This document shows positions 45,224-53,756 of a stretch of 64,000 bases of DNA, piece after piece (the first letter of the stretch is position 1; the number at the start of each line of letters is the position of its first letter). The notes below the pieces were generated by a model. It ran no database searches. It was not told the origin of the DNA and saw only the letters and a program-made list of their open reading frames with translations. Origin of the DNA: UBA4742 sp002403895. Its GTDB lineage: Bacteria > Actinomycetota > Acidimicrobiia > Acidimicrobiales > Acidimicrobilacustridaceae. The translations under genes were made by a program, and so were the position numbers. Location of the stretch: positions 36,614-100,613 of the forward strand of contig DAISGD010000006.1 in the NCBI GenBank assembly GCA_036823295.1. The letters are read 5' to 3'.

Positions 45224-46531
45224 ATGACTGCTGATCTCCCGGACTCCTCGGAGACCGCCAAGGCCTCGAAACGGACCGAGCGGGCTGTTCCCGGTGTGGG
45301 TCCCCGATGGCGTCGAGTGGGGGTGTACGTCCTGGCGGTGCTCACTTGCCTGTCGATCCTGACCAGCTCGGTGGGGGTGTGGGCCCACCGCACGTTGCTC
45401 AACACCGACTCGTGGGTCAACGCCGTTGCTCCGCTGGCCAGCAACCCGGACGTGACCGACGCGTTGGCCAAGGAAGTGACGACCCAGCTGTTGACGGTGA
45501 TCAACGCCCAGCAGTTGGCCGAGAACGCGCTGCCCGACAAGGCCAAGGTTCTGGCGGCTCCGCTTACCGCGGCGGTGGGCCAATTCGTGGAGCGCACCGT
45601 GGCCGAGTTGTTGCAGACCGACACGTTCAAGACGTTCTGGGTCGAGGCGAACCGACGGCTCCATTCGCGGGCGGTCAAAGTCCTCCGGGGCGACACCAAG
45701 GCGGTCCTCACCGACGGCGGGACCGTGCAGCTGAACCTCCTTCCGCTCATCGCCGATGCCCTTCGCTTCATCCAGGGCAACGCGCCCGGCCTCTTGGGCG
45801 ACGCCTCGACCGTCCCCGACATCACGGTCGACACGCCGGTCGACGAGGCGCGACAGCAGCTCTCCACGGCGCTTGGTCGCACCGCTCCACCGACCTTCGG
45901 GGTCATCACCGTCTTCCAGAGCGATAAGCTCAAGGCCGCCCAGGATGCCGTGTCGCTGTTCGACAAGATCACCATCGGCCTCGTGGTGGCGACGGTGCTG
46001 TTGCTCATCGCCACCATCGCCCTCGCCCTCGATCGACGGCGGATCCTGATCGTGCTCGGTCTGGGAACGGTGGTGGCGATCGCCCTGGCCGCGGCGGTGA
46101 TCAACGCCATCAAGGGGCAGGTGCTGGACCTGATCACCGACCCGCAGGCCCGCTTGGCGGCGCGTACGACGGTCACCACCATGGTGAATCGCCTGCACCT
46201 GATCACCGACGCGTTGGTGGCCATCGGTCTGGCCGTGGCCCTCATCGCCTTCCTGACCGGTGGCAGCCGATTGGCGGTCGCCATTCGCCGGGGGACCGTC
46301 CATGGGTTCCGGGCCATCACCGGACGGGTCGACCCCGCCAACCAGCCCAAGGCGCTGACCTGGCTGCAAGGGCACGTGGTCGAGGCTCGCTGGGCCGGTG
46401 CCGTGCTCGGCGTGCTGATCCTGTTTTTCCTCATCAACGGCTGGTGGGGCCTGTTCTTCACGGTGTTGCTCGTCGGGCTCTATCAAGCGGCGCTGGCCTA
46501 CCTCGCCAACCGGCGTCCCACCGTGGCCTAA
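45224..46531 (+). CDS. Integral membrane protein, actinobacterial family
   Basis: 435 aa. One membrane segment near the N-terminus (about 32-52, VYVLAVLTCLSILTSSVGVW) followed by an extracytoplasmic part (HRTLLNTDSWVNAVAPLASN) and a cluster of four to five membrane segments in the C-terminal third (about 250-420). The family is common in actinobacteria; the biochemical role is unknown. ATG 45224 preceded by CAGGTGG. Its TAA overlaps the convergent aminotransferase stop. Confidence 0.75.
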   Translation: MTADLPDSSETAKASKRTERAVPGVGPRWRRVGVYVLAVLTCLSILTSSVGVWAHRTLLNTDSWVNAVAPLASNPDVTDALAKEVTTQLLTVINAQQLAENALPDKAKVLAAPLTAAVGQFVERTVAELLQTDTFKTFWVEANRRLHSRAVKVLRGDTKAVLTDGGTVQLNLLPLIADALRFIQGNAPGLLGDASTVPDITVDTPVDEARQQLSTALGRTAPPTFGVITVFQSDKLKAAQDAVSLFDKITIGLVVATVLLLIATIALALDRRRILIVLGLGTVVAIALAAAVINAIKGQVLDLITDPQARLAARTTVTTMVNRLHLITDALVAIGLAVALIAFLTGGSRLAVAIRRGTVHGFRAITGRVDPANQPKALTWLQGHVVEARWAGAVLGVLILFFLINGWWGLFFTVLLVGLYQAALAYLANRRPTVA

Positions 46532-47077
46532 CCGGTCAGCTCCGCCACCGCTGCGGCAAACACCTCGGTGTGGCGGTCGACGTCGGCGGTGGTCGTCGCG
46601 GGCGACATCAGGGCCATGTTGTGGAATGGCGTCAACAGGACACCTCGGTTGAGCGCGTAGAGGTGCATCAAGGCGTCGAGCTCGTGGTCGACGGCGGCCG
46701 CCGCCTGCCCACCATTGCGGGGTGGCGCCGGAGCTCCGTGTGGAAGCCGGGGTCGGGCAACACGATGCCGATGTTGGTGAGCGCCGGTTCGGCCAGCACG
46801 CCGGCCACATCTCCCGTCGCCAGCTCCCGTTCGAGAGCCTCAAGGTCGTTGAACNNNNNNNNNNNNNNNNNNNNNNNNNNNNNNNNNNNNNNNNNNNNNN
46901 NNNNNNNNNNNNNNNNNNNNNNNNNNNNNNNNNNNNNNNNNNNNNNNNNNNNNNCGCCCCGGTGTCGCCCAAGCACAGGTCGATGTAGTCCAGGCCGTCG
47001 ACATCGGTGACGCGGGCGCCCTGGGCTTCGGCCACGAACACCGGAAACGGGCCGGGCCACCGGTTCATCCAGTTCAT
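46528..47077 (-). pseudogene. Class III aminotransferase, interrupted by gap and internal deletion
   Basis: PLP-dependent aminotransferase related to glutamate-1-semialdehyde aminomutase. Segment 1 (MNWMNRWPGPFPVFVAEAQG through DYIDLCLGDTGA) is followed by 100 Ns. Segment 2 (FNDLEALERELATGDVAGVL ... GFHTELRR) is followed within about 20 bp by the C-terminal part in another frame (AVDHELDALMHLYALNRGVL ... VAELTG). About 180-200 central residues with the PLP-Lys are missing. Start ATG lies 8 bp after TAGCAT. Either a real pseudogene or an assembly collapse near the gap. Confidence 0.75.
46855..46954. other. Assembly gap (100 N)
   Basis: Exactly 100 undetermined bases, the usual placeholder for a scaffold gap of unknown length. 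It falls in the aminotransferase gene. Confidence 1.
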
Positions 47078-47122
47078 GGGGACGCATGCTACGCAGGCGC
47101 CCCTCGCTGACGAGTGTGCCGA

Positions 47123-48457
47123 TCAGCTCGGCGTTGCCGCCCCGGCCATACCCCCGGGCTCAGGAGCATTGAACGCCCCCGCCGCCGCAGCCGTCTCGGC
47201 TTCGGCGGAACGCAAGGTGCCCGCCCGGGTGAAGTAGATCGACGCCACCCGGTCCACCGACTCGCGGTCGAGGATCAGCGGTGTGTTGTTGTACTCGCAC
47301 ACGGCTTTGAGGATCTTGCACACCTCCTTGGGGAGGTAGGGACGGAGGTCGCCGTCGCCCAGGTCACGGCTGACCTGGCGCAGATGCTCCTCAGCACCAG
47401 GAACGATGGTGATGCCGTGACCGTGGGCGGCGAGACGCAGCACGGTGTCGAATTCGGCGTCGCTGATCGACGACACGAGGATCTTGTTCTGGATGCGCCG
47501 GTAGAAGGCCTCGTCGCCCAGGCTGGCCGGGTCGAGGTTGGTGGAGAAGACCACCTTCACGTCGAAGGGGATCTCGAAGCGGACCCCGTAGCTCAGTGAG
47601 AGGTAGTCGACCCGACGGTCGAGTGGCACGATCCAGCGGTTGAGCAGGGCCTCCGGTTGGACGGTCTGGCGGCCGAAGTCGTCGATCACAAGCAGTCCGT
47701 TGTTGGCCTGCATCTGGATTGGTGCCAGGTAGACGCCGTTACTGGCCTCGTAGGTGAGGTCCATCATCGATGGGGTCAACTCACCACCGACTACCACGCT
47801 GGGGCGATGGCAAAGCACCCAGCGCGGGTCGAGCTCGCGGGGCTGGGGCGATACCGGCACGTGGATCACCGGGTCGAAGACCGTGATGATCTGGCTGTCG
47901 ACCTCGACGGTGCGAGGGACCAGCACGGGGTCGCTGTAGGTGCGGATGAGGCGTTCGGCGACGCTCGTCTTGCCGGTGCCGGGAGGTCCGTAGAGGAACA
48001 TGGCCCCTTCGGTCAACAGAGCGGGGCCCAGCTCGTCGATCAGGCGGTCGCTGACGACAAGGTCGCCGAAGGCGGCGCGCATGCTCTCGTGGGTCACCGG
48101 CGGCGGGGCCTGTTGGGCCTTGATCATGGCGTTGTAGTCGCGGTCGCTGATCGGCGCCGAGCCGGCATAGCGGCACAGGCCCATGCGCTCACGGGCGCTG
48201 TCCCGTCCTAGTTCGGTCAGCTCGAAGATGTAGTCACGGCCGTTGAGGCCCAGCAGATCGATGAGACGCAGGTCGCGGAGTTCCTCGATGACGCTGGTCA
48301 TCACCGCCAGGCTGAGGTTGAGCCCCTCACTCAGGCGGACGGTGGAGGTCCGGCCCTCGAACAGGGCGCGACGCAGCGCCAGGTCCTGAACGAGAGCGGG
48401 CGGGATGCCGAGCTCCGCGATCGTGCGAGGTGCCCGTGGCCAGCCGTCGTAATCCAT
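47123..48457 (-). CDS. AAA family ATPase with winged-helix N-terminus
   Basis: 444 aa. The N-terminal region (about 10-110) reads like winged-helix DNA-binding segments (LSEGLNLSLAVMTSVIEELR and YIFELTELGRDSARERM). The ATPase has Walker A FLYGPPGTGKTSVAERL and Walker B GLLVIDDFGRQ, and an Arg-containing sensor region. GGAAGG precedes ATG 48457. Similar ATPases occur near Flp/Tad pilus genes in actinobacteria, but none are adjacent here. Role unknown. Confidence 0.75.
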   Translation of the reverse strand: MDYDGWPRAPRTIAELGIPPALVQDLALRRALFEGRTSTVRLSEGLNLSLAVMTSVIEELRDLRLIDLLGLNGRDYIFELTELGRDSARERMGLCRYAGSAPISDRDYNAMIKAQQAPPPVTHESMRAAFGDLVVSDRLIDELGPALLTEGAMFLYGPPGTGKTSVAERLIRTYSDPVLVPRTVEVDSQIITVFDPVIHVPVSPQPRELDPRWVLCHRPSVVVGGELTPSMMDLTYEASNGVYLAPIQMQANNGLLVIDDFGRQTVQPEALLNRWIVPLDRRVDYLSLSYGVRFEIPFDVKVVFSTNLDPASLGDEAFYRRIQNKILVSSISDAEFDTVLRLAAHGHGITIVPGAEEHLRQVSRDLGDGDLRPYLPKEVCKILKAVCEYNNTPLILDRESVDRVASIYFTRAGTLRSAEAETAAAAGAFNAPEPGGMAGAATPS

Positions 48458-48605
48458 GCCGGTGGTGCCTTCCGTGCTGAGGTGCGGGATCGAACCCCAA
48501 CCCATCGGCTGGAAACCCCCGGCTCTTGAGTCAAACGGCCTACGCGCAATGCCCCTCAGAGGGGCGCTGGACGTCCCCCAAAGGGCGGTTCAGAGGGTCG
48601 GATCC
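48458..48605. other. Intergenic region with hairpin and T-arm-like sequence
   Basis: A 148-bp gap between two minus-strand genes. GCCCCT/AGGGGC forms a hairpin at about 48551-48565. On the minus strand a T-arm-like GGGGTTCGATCCC lies near 48485-48500. No complete cloverleaf can be built. Nothing else is identified. Confidence 0.4.
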
Positions 48606-49388
48606 CTATAGATCTGGCAGACCCAGGGCGAGGTTGGCCTCTTCGAGGCCGCCGTCGACCTCGAGCACCTTGCCAGTCACCCACGAGGCAGCCGGGGAGG
48701 CCAGAAAGATCGCCGCCAGAGCAATGTCGTCGGGCTCTCCGAGGCGCCGCAGCGGGGTGCGGCTCACCATCTCGGCGTGGATCTCCTCGTTGTCCAGCAC
48801 CGTTTCGAGGGCGGAGGTAGCGGTGGAACCGACGGCGATGGCGTTCACCCGCACTTTCGGCGCGAGGTCCGCGGCCAACAGCCGGGTCATGTGCGTCATG
48901 GCCGCCTTGGCTGTGCCGTAGGCGACGAAGCCCCTGTCCCGGAGGCGGCCGATGGCAGAGGAGATGTTCACCACTGCGCCGCGACGTTCGAGGAGGTGGG
49001 GTGCCGCCGAGCGGGTGAGTTCGAAGGCGGTCGTCACGTTGAAGTGGAAGGAGCGCTCGAGGAAGCCGGGCGTGGTGTCGAGCAGGGGGCGCGGCGGCGT
49101 CCCTCCCGCATTGTTGATGACGACGTCGATCCCACCGAACTCGTCGACGGTCAGACCCACCAGCTCCCTCAACCGCTCGAGATCGTTGACGTCGGACGGC
49201 ACCACCAGCGCTCGTCGCCCCGCGGCGCGCACATCAGCGGCCACCGACTCGAGCTGATCCAGCGACCGGGCGGTGAGGGCCACGTCAGCTCCAGCCTCGG
49301 CGGCGGCCCGCGCGCAGGCGGCCCCGATGCCGCGCCCCGCGCCGGTCACGATCACGACCTTGTCGGTGAGGGAGAAACGTTCGAGCAT
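48606..49388 (-). CDS. Short-chain dehydrogenase/reductase
   Basis: Classical SDR of 260 aa: cofactor motif VVIVTGAGRGIGAACA, NNAGG, catalytic NISSAIG and YGTAK, and C-terminal GKVLEVDGG. NAD(P)-linked oxidoreductase; substrate unknown. ATG 49388 is preceded by CAAGAT seven bases upstream and no Shine-Dalgarno, consistent with a leaderless mRNA. Divergent from the MauE operon, sharing a short promoter region. Confidence 0.9.
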   Translation of the reverse strand: MLERFSLTDKVVIVTGAGRGIGAACARAAAEAGADVALTARSLDQLESVAADVRAAGRRALVVPSDVNDLERLRELVGLTVDEFGGIDVVINNAGGTPPRPLLDTTPGFLERSFHFNVTTAFELTRSAAPHLLERRGAVVNISSAIGRLRDRGFVAYGTAKAAMTHMTRLLAADLAPKVRVNAIAVGSTATSALETVLDNEEIHAEMVSRTPLRRLGEPDDIALAAIFLASPAASWVTGKVLEVDGGLEEANLALGLPDL

Positions 49389-49490
49389 GGAGTCAATCTT
49401 GCACACCGTGTCGGGAGCCGAGCGGCCCTTGCCGCCCAAGACCAAGCCCGGGGCGGCTCGCGGGGCCGGCACTTCTCTATGATCCTGAGG

Positions 49491-50039
49491 GTGGATGCGC
49501 TCTGTGGACCTGTGGCCGTCGCCGCCACCGTGCTGAGCCTGGGAGGCTTGGCCAAGCTGGTGCGGCCCGTCCCGACCTCAGGGGCGTTGCGCGCCCTGCA
49601 CCTCCCGGGCCCGCTACGTGGGGTGCAGGCCCTGGGCCTGGGCGAGCTGATCCTGGGGCTGGCAGCCATCTTCACCGGCGCGTCGCTGCTGCTCGGGATG
49701 GTGGGGTTCGCCTACATCGCCTTCGCTGGCTTCGTGGTGGCGGCGTCGCGGGCCGGCACCGACATCCAGTCATGTGGGTGCTTTGGCACGATCGACACGC
49801 CGCCGTCGCTGGTCCACGTGGTCATCAACCTCCTGTTCGCCGCGGTCGTCGGCACTGCCGCCGTCGTCGGCGTGCCCGCCCTGGGGACATTGCTCGCCGA
49901 CCAACCGGCCGCCGGACTGCCGTTCCTGCTGCTGGGAGCAGTAACGGTGTACCTCGTCTACCTCGCTCTGGCCGTGCTCCCGCTGGCGCTGTCGTCGGGC
50001 ACCAGCCCCGCCCGCCCGCCGGGTGGAGCCGTGCCGTGA
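49491..50039 (+). CDS. MauE/DoxX-like redox membrane protein
   Basis: 182 aa with four to five membrane segments and a SCGCFG motif (94-99) on a loop, typical of MauE-type proteins that pass electrons or thiols for disulfide formation in methylamine dehydrogenase maturation. TATGAT (49478-49483) is followed 7 bp later by GTG 49491, so this start, rather than the ATG at 49479 inside the -10 element, is preferred. Overlaps the next gene by 4 bp (GTGA). First gene of a six-gene operon. Confidence 0.82.
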   Translation: MDALCGPVAVAATVLSLGGLAKLVRPVPTSGALRALHLPGPLRGVQALGLGELILGLAAIFTGASLLLGMVGFAYIAFAGFVVAASRAGTDIQSCGCFGTIDTPPSLVHVVINLLFAAVVGTAAVVGVPALGTLLADQPAAGLPFLLLGAVTVYLVYLALAVLPLALSSGTSPARPPGGAVP

Positions 50040-51343
50040 GCCGCTGGCTCCAGGAACAGACGACCCAGCTGCTGGGGGCCCGCACGAGCCGCCGCGGCTT
50101 CCTGGCCCGCACGGCCGTGGTGGGGTCGGCTCTGGCCACCAACCCGCTTGACTACGTCCTGAAGCCGACTTCGGCTTACGCCGCCACCTGCCAGTGTCGG
50201 AACCAGCCGTGCGTCTGCGGCACCGCCTGCTGCGATGGCTATACCGATTTCTGTTGCACGCTGAACGGGCTCAACACCTGCCCCAGCGGGACGATTCCGG
50301 GTGGGTGGTGGCAGGCCGACGGGTCAGGGTTCTGCGGCGGGCCGCGGTACTACATCGACTGCAACGTCGCCCCCGGCTTCAATCCCTGTTCGTGCAAGTG
50401 CGCCCTCGACGACTGCAACCACCGGGTCACGTGCTGCACCCAATTCCGCTACGGCCAGTGCCATCAGGAGATCCCCCAGGTGGGGGCGATCATGTGCCGC
50501 GTGGTGACGTGCACCCCACCGTGGTTGTTCGACCCGACCTGCACCACCGACGTGCTGGTGGACAACAACACCCTGTTCCACGACGCAGCCTGTCTGCATC
50601 AGAGCCCCCCTCCTCCGCCTCCGCCTCCTCCTCCGCCTACGCCCCGTCGCACCGGCACGCTGTTGGCGGGCGGATGGTTCCTGCGCAAGACGGTCACCAG
50701 CGGGGTCGCCGACATCCAGCTGGGTTACGGGAACCCGGGTGACGTGCCGGTGGTGGGGGACTGGAACGGGGACGGCGTGGACGGGATCGGAGTGTTCCGC
50801 AACGGCGTCTGGTACCTGCGCAACACGCTGACCAGCGGAGCCGCCGATCTGGTGGTGGGTTACGGCAACCCCGGTGACGTGCCGGTGGTGGGGGACTGGA
50901 ACGGGGACGGTGTGGACGGGATTGGAGTGTTCCGCAACGGCGTCTGGTTCCTGCGCAACACGCTGACCACCGGGACCGCCGAGATCCATCTTTCGTTCGG
51001 CGACCCGGGGGACCATCCGATCGCCGGTCGGTGGTCCGCGTCGGCGACGATCGACACGCCCGGCGTGGTGCGCAACGGCGTCTGGTACCTGCGCAACAGC
51101 CTCACCAGCGGCGTCGCCGATCTGGTGGTGAGCTATGGGAACCCGGGTGATGTGCCGGTGGTGGGGGACTGGAACGGGGACGGCATCGACACCCCCGGCG
51201 TGGTGCGGGGCACGACCTGGTACCTGCGCAACGCGAACAGCAGCGGTGTGGCCGACGTGACCCTCACCTATGGCGAGCCCGATGATCTCCCGTTCGCCGG
51301 CCGGTGGGTGGTGGGCCATTCCGCCCCCGGCGTGGGTCGCTGA
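50036..51343 (+). CDS. Tat-exported Cys-rich protein (methylamine dehydrogenase light chain-like) with propeller-type repeats
   Basis: 435 aa. Tat signal with TSRRGFLART (Arg19-Arg20). A domain (about 51-188) with 22 Cys resembles the methylamine dehydrogenase light chain: TCPSGTIPGGWWQADG then RYYIDCN, with Trp91/Trp92 at the place of the first TTQ tryptophan. The second TTQ Trp (IIWC in Paracoccus) appears replaced (IMC, Met153). A Pro linker (191-202) leads to five repeats of about 45 residues with GDWNGDG. No separate heavy chain is encoded. Start GTG overlaps mauE. The match is from memory of the family and needs a profile search. Confidence 0.75.
   Translation: MSRWLQEQTTQLLGARTSRRGFLARTAVVGSALATNPLDYVLKPTSAYAATCQCRNQPCVCGTACCDGYTDFCCTLNGLNTCPSGTIPGGWWQADGSGFCGGPRYYIDCNVAPGFNPCSCKCALDDCNHRVTCCTQFRYGQCHQEIPQVGAIMCRVVTCTPPWLFDPTCTTDVLVDNNTLFHDAACLHQSPPPPPPPPPPPTPRRTGTLLAGGWFLRKTVTSGVADIQLGYGNPGDVPVVGDWNGDGVDGIGVFRNGVWYLRNTLTSGAADLVVGYGNPGDVPVVGDWNGDGVDGIGVFRNGVWFLRNTLTTGTAEIHLSFGDPGDHPIAGRWSASATIDTPGVVRNGVWYLRNSLTSGVADLVVSYGNPGDVPVVGDWNGDGIDTPGVVRGTTWYLRNANSSGVADVTLTYGEPDDLPFAGRWVVGHSAPGVGR
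50675..51343 (+). repeat. Five in-frame repeats of about 135 bp
   Basis: Each unit encodes a pattern W(Y/F)LRN...SGxAD...YGNPGD.P..GDWNGDG.D. GV.R. Units 1, 2 and 4 are nearly identical at the DNA level over GCCGGTGGTGGGGGACTGG. Units 3 and 5 are diverged and lose GDWNGDG. VCBS/FG-GAP-like calcium-binding repeats of this kind form beta-propellers or rods. Confidence 0.85.
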
Positions 51344-51344
51344 C

Positions 51345-52142
51345 GTGGTCGCGCTCATCGTCTTGTTGACCATGGCCGTGGGGTTCCTCGGCCTGCTCGT
51401 CGCCGGTCTGTTGCGCAGCCACGCCGAGATCCTGCGCGGGCTGCACGACCTCGGCGTGAACCTGGATCCGGACGCCGTCGAGGGGGGAGGCAGACCCGCA
51501 CCCTCCCGTCGGCGCTTCGAGACGCAACCCGGGGTGCCCGAACCCCGCGACGCCGACACCGGCGCGTTCGATGTGGCGGGGACCGATCCCTTCGGGGAGG
51601 CCGTCACCGTGGCCGTGGTCGGAACCGAACACCTCACCCTGCTCGCCTTCCTCTCCAGCACCTGTCTCACCTGTCGAGGGTTCTGGGAGGCGTTGGGGGC
51701 CCGCGGGTTCGACGTCCCCGCCGGCGCCCGGCCGGTCATCGTGACCAAGGGCATCGAGGCCGAGAGCGAATCTGCGCTCCGCAAGCTGGCCCCCCGGGGC
51801 ATCACCACCGTTCTTTCCAGCGAGGCCTGGCGGGACTACGGAGTGCCGGTGGCGCCGTACTTCGTTCTGGTGGATGGCGTCACCCAACGGATCATCGGTG
51901 AAGGGGCGGCCACCAGCTGGGACCAGGTCCGCAACCTCATGGAGCAGTCGCTGGCCGACGCCGGTCTGGCCGCCGAGCGGGGTCGGCGGGTGGCAGGCGG
52001 TCCCCGGGCGGAGGCTGCCCGACACGGCGGGGCTGCGCGCCAGGCGCGCATCGACGCCGAACTCCGCGCCGCTGGCATCGAGTCCGATGACCCGAGCTTG
52101 TTCCTGCCCCAGAACCCTGGGGCCCAACCCGGTGGATCGTGA
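51345..52142 (+). CDS. MauD-like membrane-anchored thioredoxin
   Basis: 265 aa from GTG 51345, which starts one base after the preceding stop. One N-terminal membrane segment (about 3-23), then a thioredoxin fold with FLSSTCLTCRGFW (Cys107, Cys110) and a cis-Pro-like GVPVAPYFVLVDG. MauD is the disulfide isomerase that helps the Cys-rich light chain fold. The C-terminal 55 residues are Ala/Arg-rich. Its pairing with MauE and a Cys-rich target gene is the main support for a maturation role. Confidence 0.8.
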   Translation: MVALIVLLTMAVGFLGLLVAGLLRSHAEILRGLHDLGVNLDPDAVEGGGRPAPSRRRFETQPGVPEPRDADTGAFDVAGTDPFGEAVTVAVVGTEHLTLLAFLSSTCLTCRGFWEALGARGFDVPAGARPVIVTKGIEAESESALRKLAPRGITTVLSSEAWRDYGVPVAPYFVLVDGVTQRIIGEGAATSWDQVRNLMEQSLADAGLAAERGRRVAGGPRAEAARHGGAARQARIDAELRAAGIESDDPSLFLPQNPGAQPGGS

Positions 52143-52213
52143 ACGTCGTCGCCCTGGTCGCCGGGTTGGTCACCGCCGTCGTCGGAGCCATCCGCTCGAC
52201 CTGGTCACCCTGA
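52139..52213 (+). CDS. 24-residue membrane peptide
   Basis: GTG overlaps the MauD-like stop (GTGA) and opens MNVVALVAGLVTAVVGAIRS plus four residues, ending TGA nine bases before the next ATG. One hydrophobic helix. Too short for ORF tracks. The exact overlap with the upstream stop and position inside a coupled operon argue it is translated. Confidence 0.5.
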   Translation: MNVVALVAGLVTAVVGAIRSTWSP

Positions 52214-52222
52214 GGTGAGTCG

Positions 52223-52816
52223 ATGCTCGCCAGCATCACCCCGCTCGGTGAGCGGGGACGGAACAACCGATTCGCCTCCACAGCTACCGCCTACGTCGTG
52301 GGTGCTGCGCTCGGCGGGCTCACACTCGGAGCGCTGGCGGGCGGGCTGGGGTGGCTCCTGGGTCCCTCGGGTCCGCTCTCGGTGGTCCTGGTAGCGATCG
52401 TCGCCCTCGCCGCGGTGGCGGCTGACCTCTCCCTGGGGGGGTTGCGACTTCTCACCGTCCGTCGCCAGGTCAACGAGGACTGGCTGACCGCCTACCGCGG
52501 GTGGGTGTACGGCCTGGGGTTCGGCTTCCAGCTGGGCCTCGGCGTGGTCACCATCGTCACCACGGCCGCCGTGTACGCCGCGGTGGCCGACGCGGTGCTC
52601 ACCGGGTCGGTTCTCGGCGGGGTGCTGATCGGTCTCACCTTCGGGCTCGTGCGTGGCCTCATGGTCTTCCTCGGGGTCCGCGTCCACCGGCCAGAACAGC
52701 TCACGCGGATGCACCGGGCGTTCGCCACCCGCGCCCGCGCCGCTTCACATTTGACCGTCGTGGTCGAGGCGCTGATCGTCTGCGCCGCCGCCACTGTCCT
52801 CCTGGGAGCATCATGA
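52223..52816 (+). CDS. Polytopic membrane protein of the mau-like operon
   Basis: 197 aa with four to five membrane segments (about 22-45, 52-72, 97-118, 123-150, 172-195), basic loop RRQVNEDWLTAYRGWVYGLG. No named family recognised. GAGGTGA precedes the ATG. Overlaps the next gene by ATGA. Could anchor or transport for the exported Cys-rich protein. Confidence 0.7.
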   Translation: MLASITPLGERGRNNRFASTATAYVVGAALGGLTLGALAGGLGWLLGPSGPLSVVLVAIVALAAVAADLSLGGLRLLTVRRQVNEDWLTAYRGWVYGLGFGFQLGLGVVTIVTTAAVYAAVADAVLTGSVLGGVLIGLTFGLVRGLMVFLGVRVHRPEQLTRMHRAFATRARAASHLTVVVEALIVCAAATVLLGAS

Positions 52817-53286
52817 CCATCCTCGATCAGGCCGGCATCGCCATCGCTCTCCCAGCCGGGTGGGAGGGGCGGATCTACCGCCGAACGGCGGAGGCAGCGG
52901 TGGCGACCGTGACCTCGGGGCCGGCGGAGCGAACCAACACGGTGATGCACGTCGCCAACTTTCCGTTGGCCCCCGACGTGGCCGACTACGGGGGCGGCGC
53001 GGTCGAGACCATGACCAATCGCGATCTGCTGGTGGTGCTGTGCGAGTTCGGTCCGTCAAGCATCGGCCAGGCGCTGTTCGCGAGCCAGGGGGTGCCCCGA
53101 CTCACCCCCGATGACTTCGGGACGCAGTCGATGCAGCGGGTCATCGAAGGCCAGGGTGGCGCGCAGAAGTTCTTCACCGAGGCCGAACGGGCGTTCTGCC
53201 TCTATGTGGTGTTGGGCTCGTACGCCCGCCGGATCCGGACGGTGCCGCTGGTCAACGACGTCATCGGGGCCATCACGATCGCCTGA
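52813..53286 (+). CDS. Unrecognised soluble protein, last gene of the mau-like operon
   Basis: 157 aa. Starts MTILDQAGIAIALPAGWEGR, the beginning of a fold seen in proteins that resemble LpqN/Mog1-like or DUF-type domains (short amphipathic strand then Gly-Trp). No signal peptide and no membrane segment. Coupled to the preceding gene by ATGA overlap. Function unknown. Confidence 0.65.
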   Translation: MTILDQAGIAIALPAGWEGRIYRRTAEAAVATVTSGPAERTNTVMHVANFPLAPDVADYGGGAVETMTNRDLLVVLCEFGPSSIGQALFASQGVPRLTPDDFGTQSMQRVIEGQGGAQKFFTEAERAFCLYVVLGSYARRIRTVPLVNDVIGAITIA

Positions 53287-53305
53287 GGGGCGCTCGGGGG
53301 GTTGG

Positions 53306-53686
53306 TCAGCGGACCCCGAGGAGATCGACGATGAACACCAACGTCTCGCCCCCCTTGATCACCCCGCCGGCGCCTGCTTTGCCATAGCCGAGGTGCGGCG
53401 GGATGGTGATCTGGCGTCGTCCGCCGACCTTCATGCCGGCCACGCCCTGGTCCCATCCGGCGATGACCTGGCCGCCGCCCAGGCCGAACGTGAACGAATC
53501 GTTGCGATCCCACGACGCATCGAATTGCCTGCGGGTGCTCCAAGCCACGCCCACGTAGTGGACCTCGACGTCGTGGCCCGGGTTGGCTTCGGCGCCATCG
53601 CCCGTGACGAGGTCCTCGATGACGAGGTCAGCGGGCGGTGCCTCGCCAGGGGGTACGTAGACGGACGGCTTCTCGGGCTCGGTCAT
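53306..53686 (-). CDS. FKBP-type peptidyl-prolyl isomerase
   Basis: 126 aa with the FKBP core: VEVHYVGVAWSTRRQFDASW, FTFGLGGGQVIAGWDQGVAG and GGRRQITIPPHLGYGKAG. Cytoplasmic; no signal. ATG 53686 lies 6 bp after TAACGT, suggesting a leaderless mRNA. Convergent with the mau-like operon. Confidence 0.93.
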   Translation of the reverse strand: MTEPEKPSVYVPPGEAPPADLVIEDLVTGDGAEANPGHDVEVHYVGVAWSTRRQFDASWDRNDSFTFGLGGGQVIAGWDQGVAGMKVGGRRQITIPPHLGYGKAGAGGVIKGGETLVFIVDLLGVR

Positions 53687-53756
53687 GGCCGGACGTTACT
53701 CGGGGGGCCGGACTCAGGGCACCAGCCAGAAGTCCTTTGTCAGTGAAGGTCGAGTG

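Noticed and set aside
45170..47077. 635-codon minus-strand ORF running through the N gap
   Set aside because: Only its first 41 codons are real aminotransferase; the rest is antisense to the membrane protein gene.
48480..48560. tRNA-like sequence on the minus strand (T-arm GGGGTTCGATCCC, CTGAGG/CCTCAG ends)
   Set aside because: No anticodon stem or D-arm can be formed and the T-stem has a mismatch. I could not assign an anticodon.
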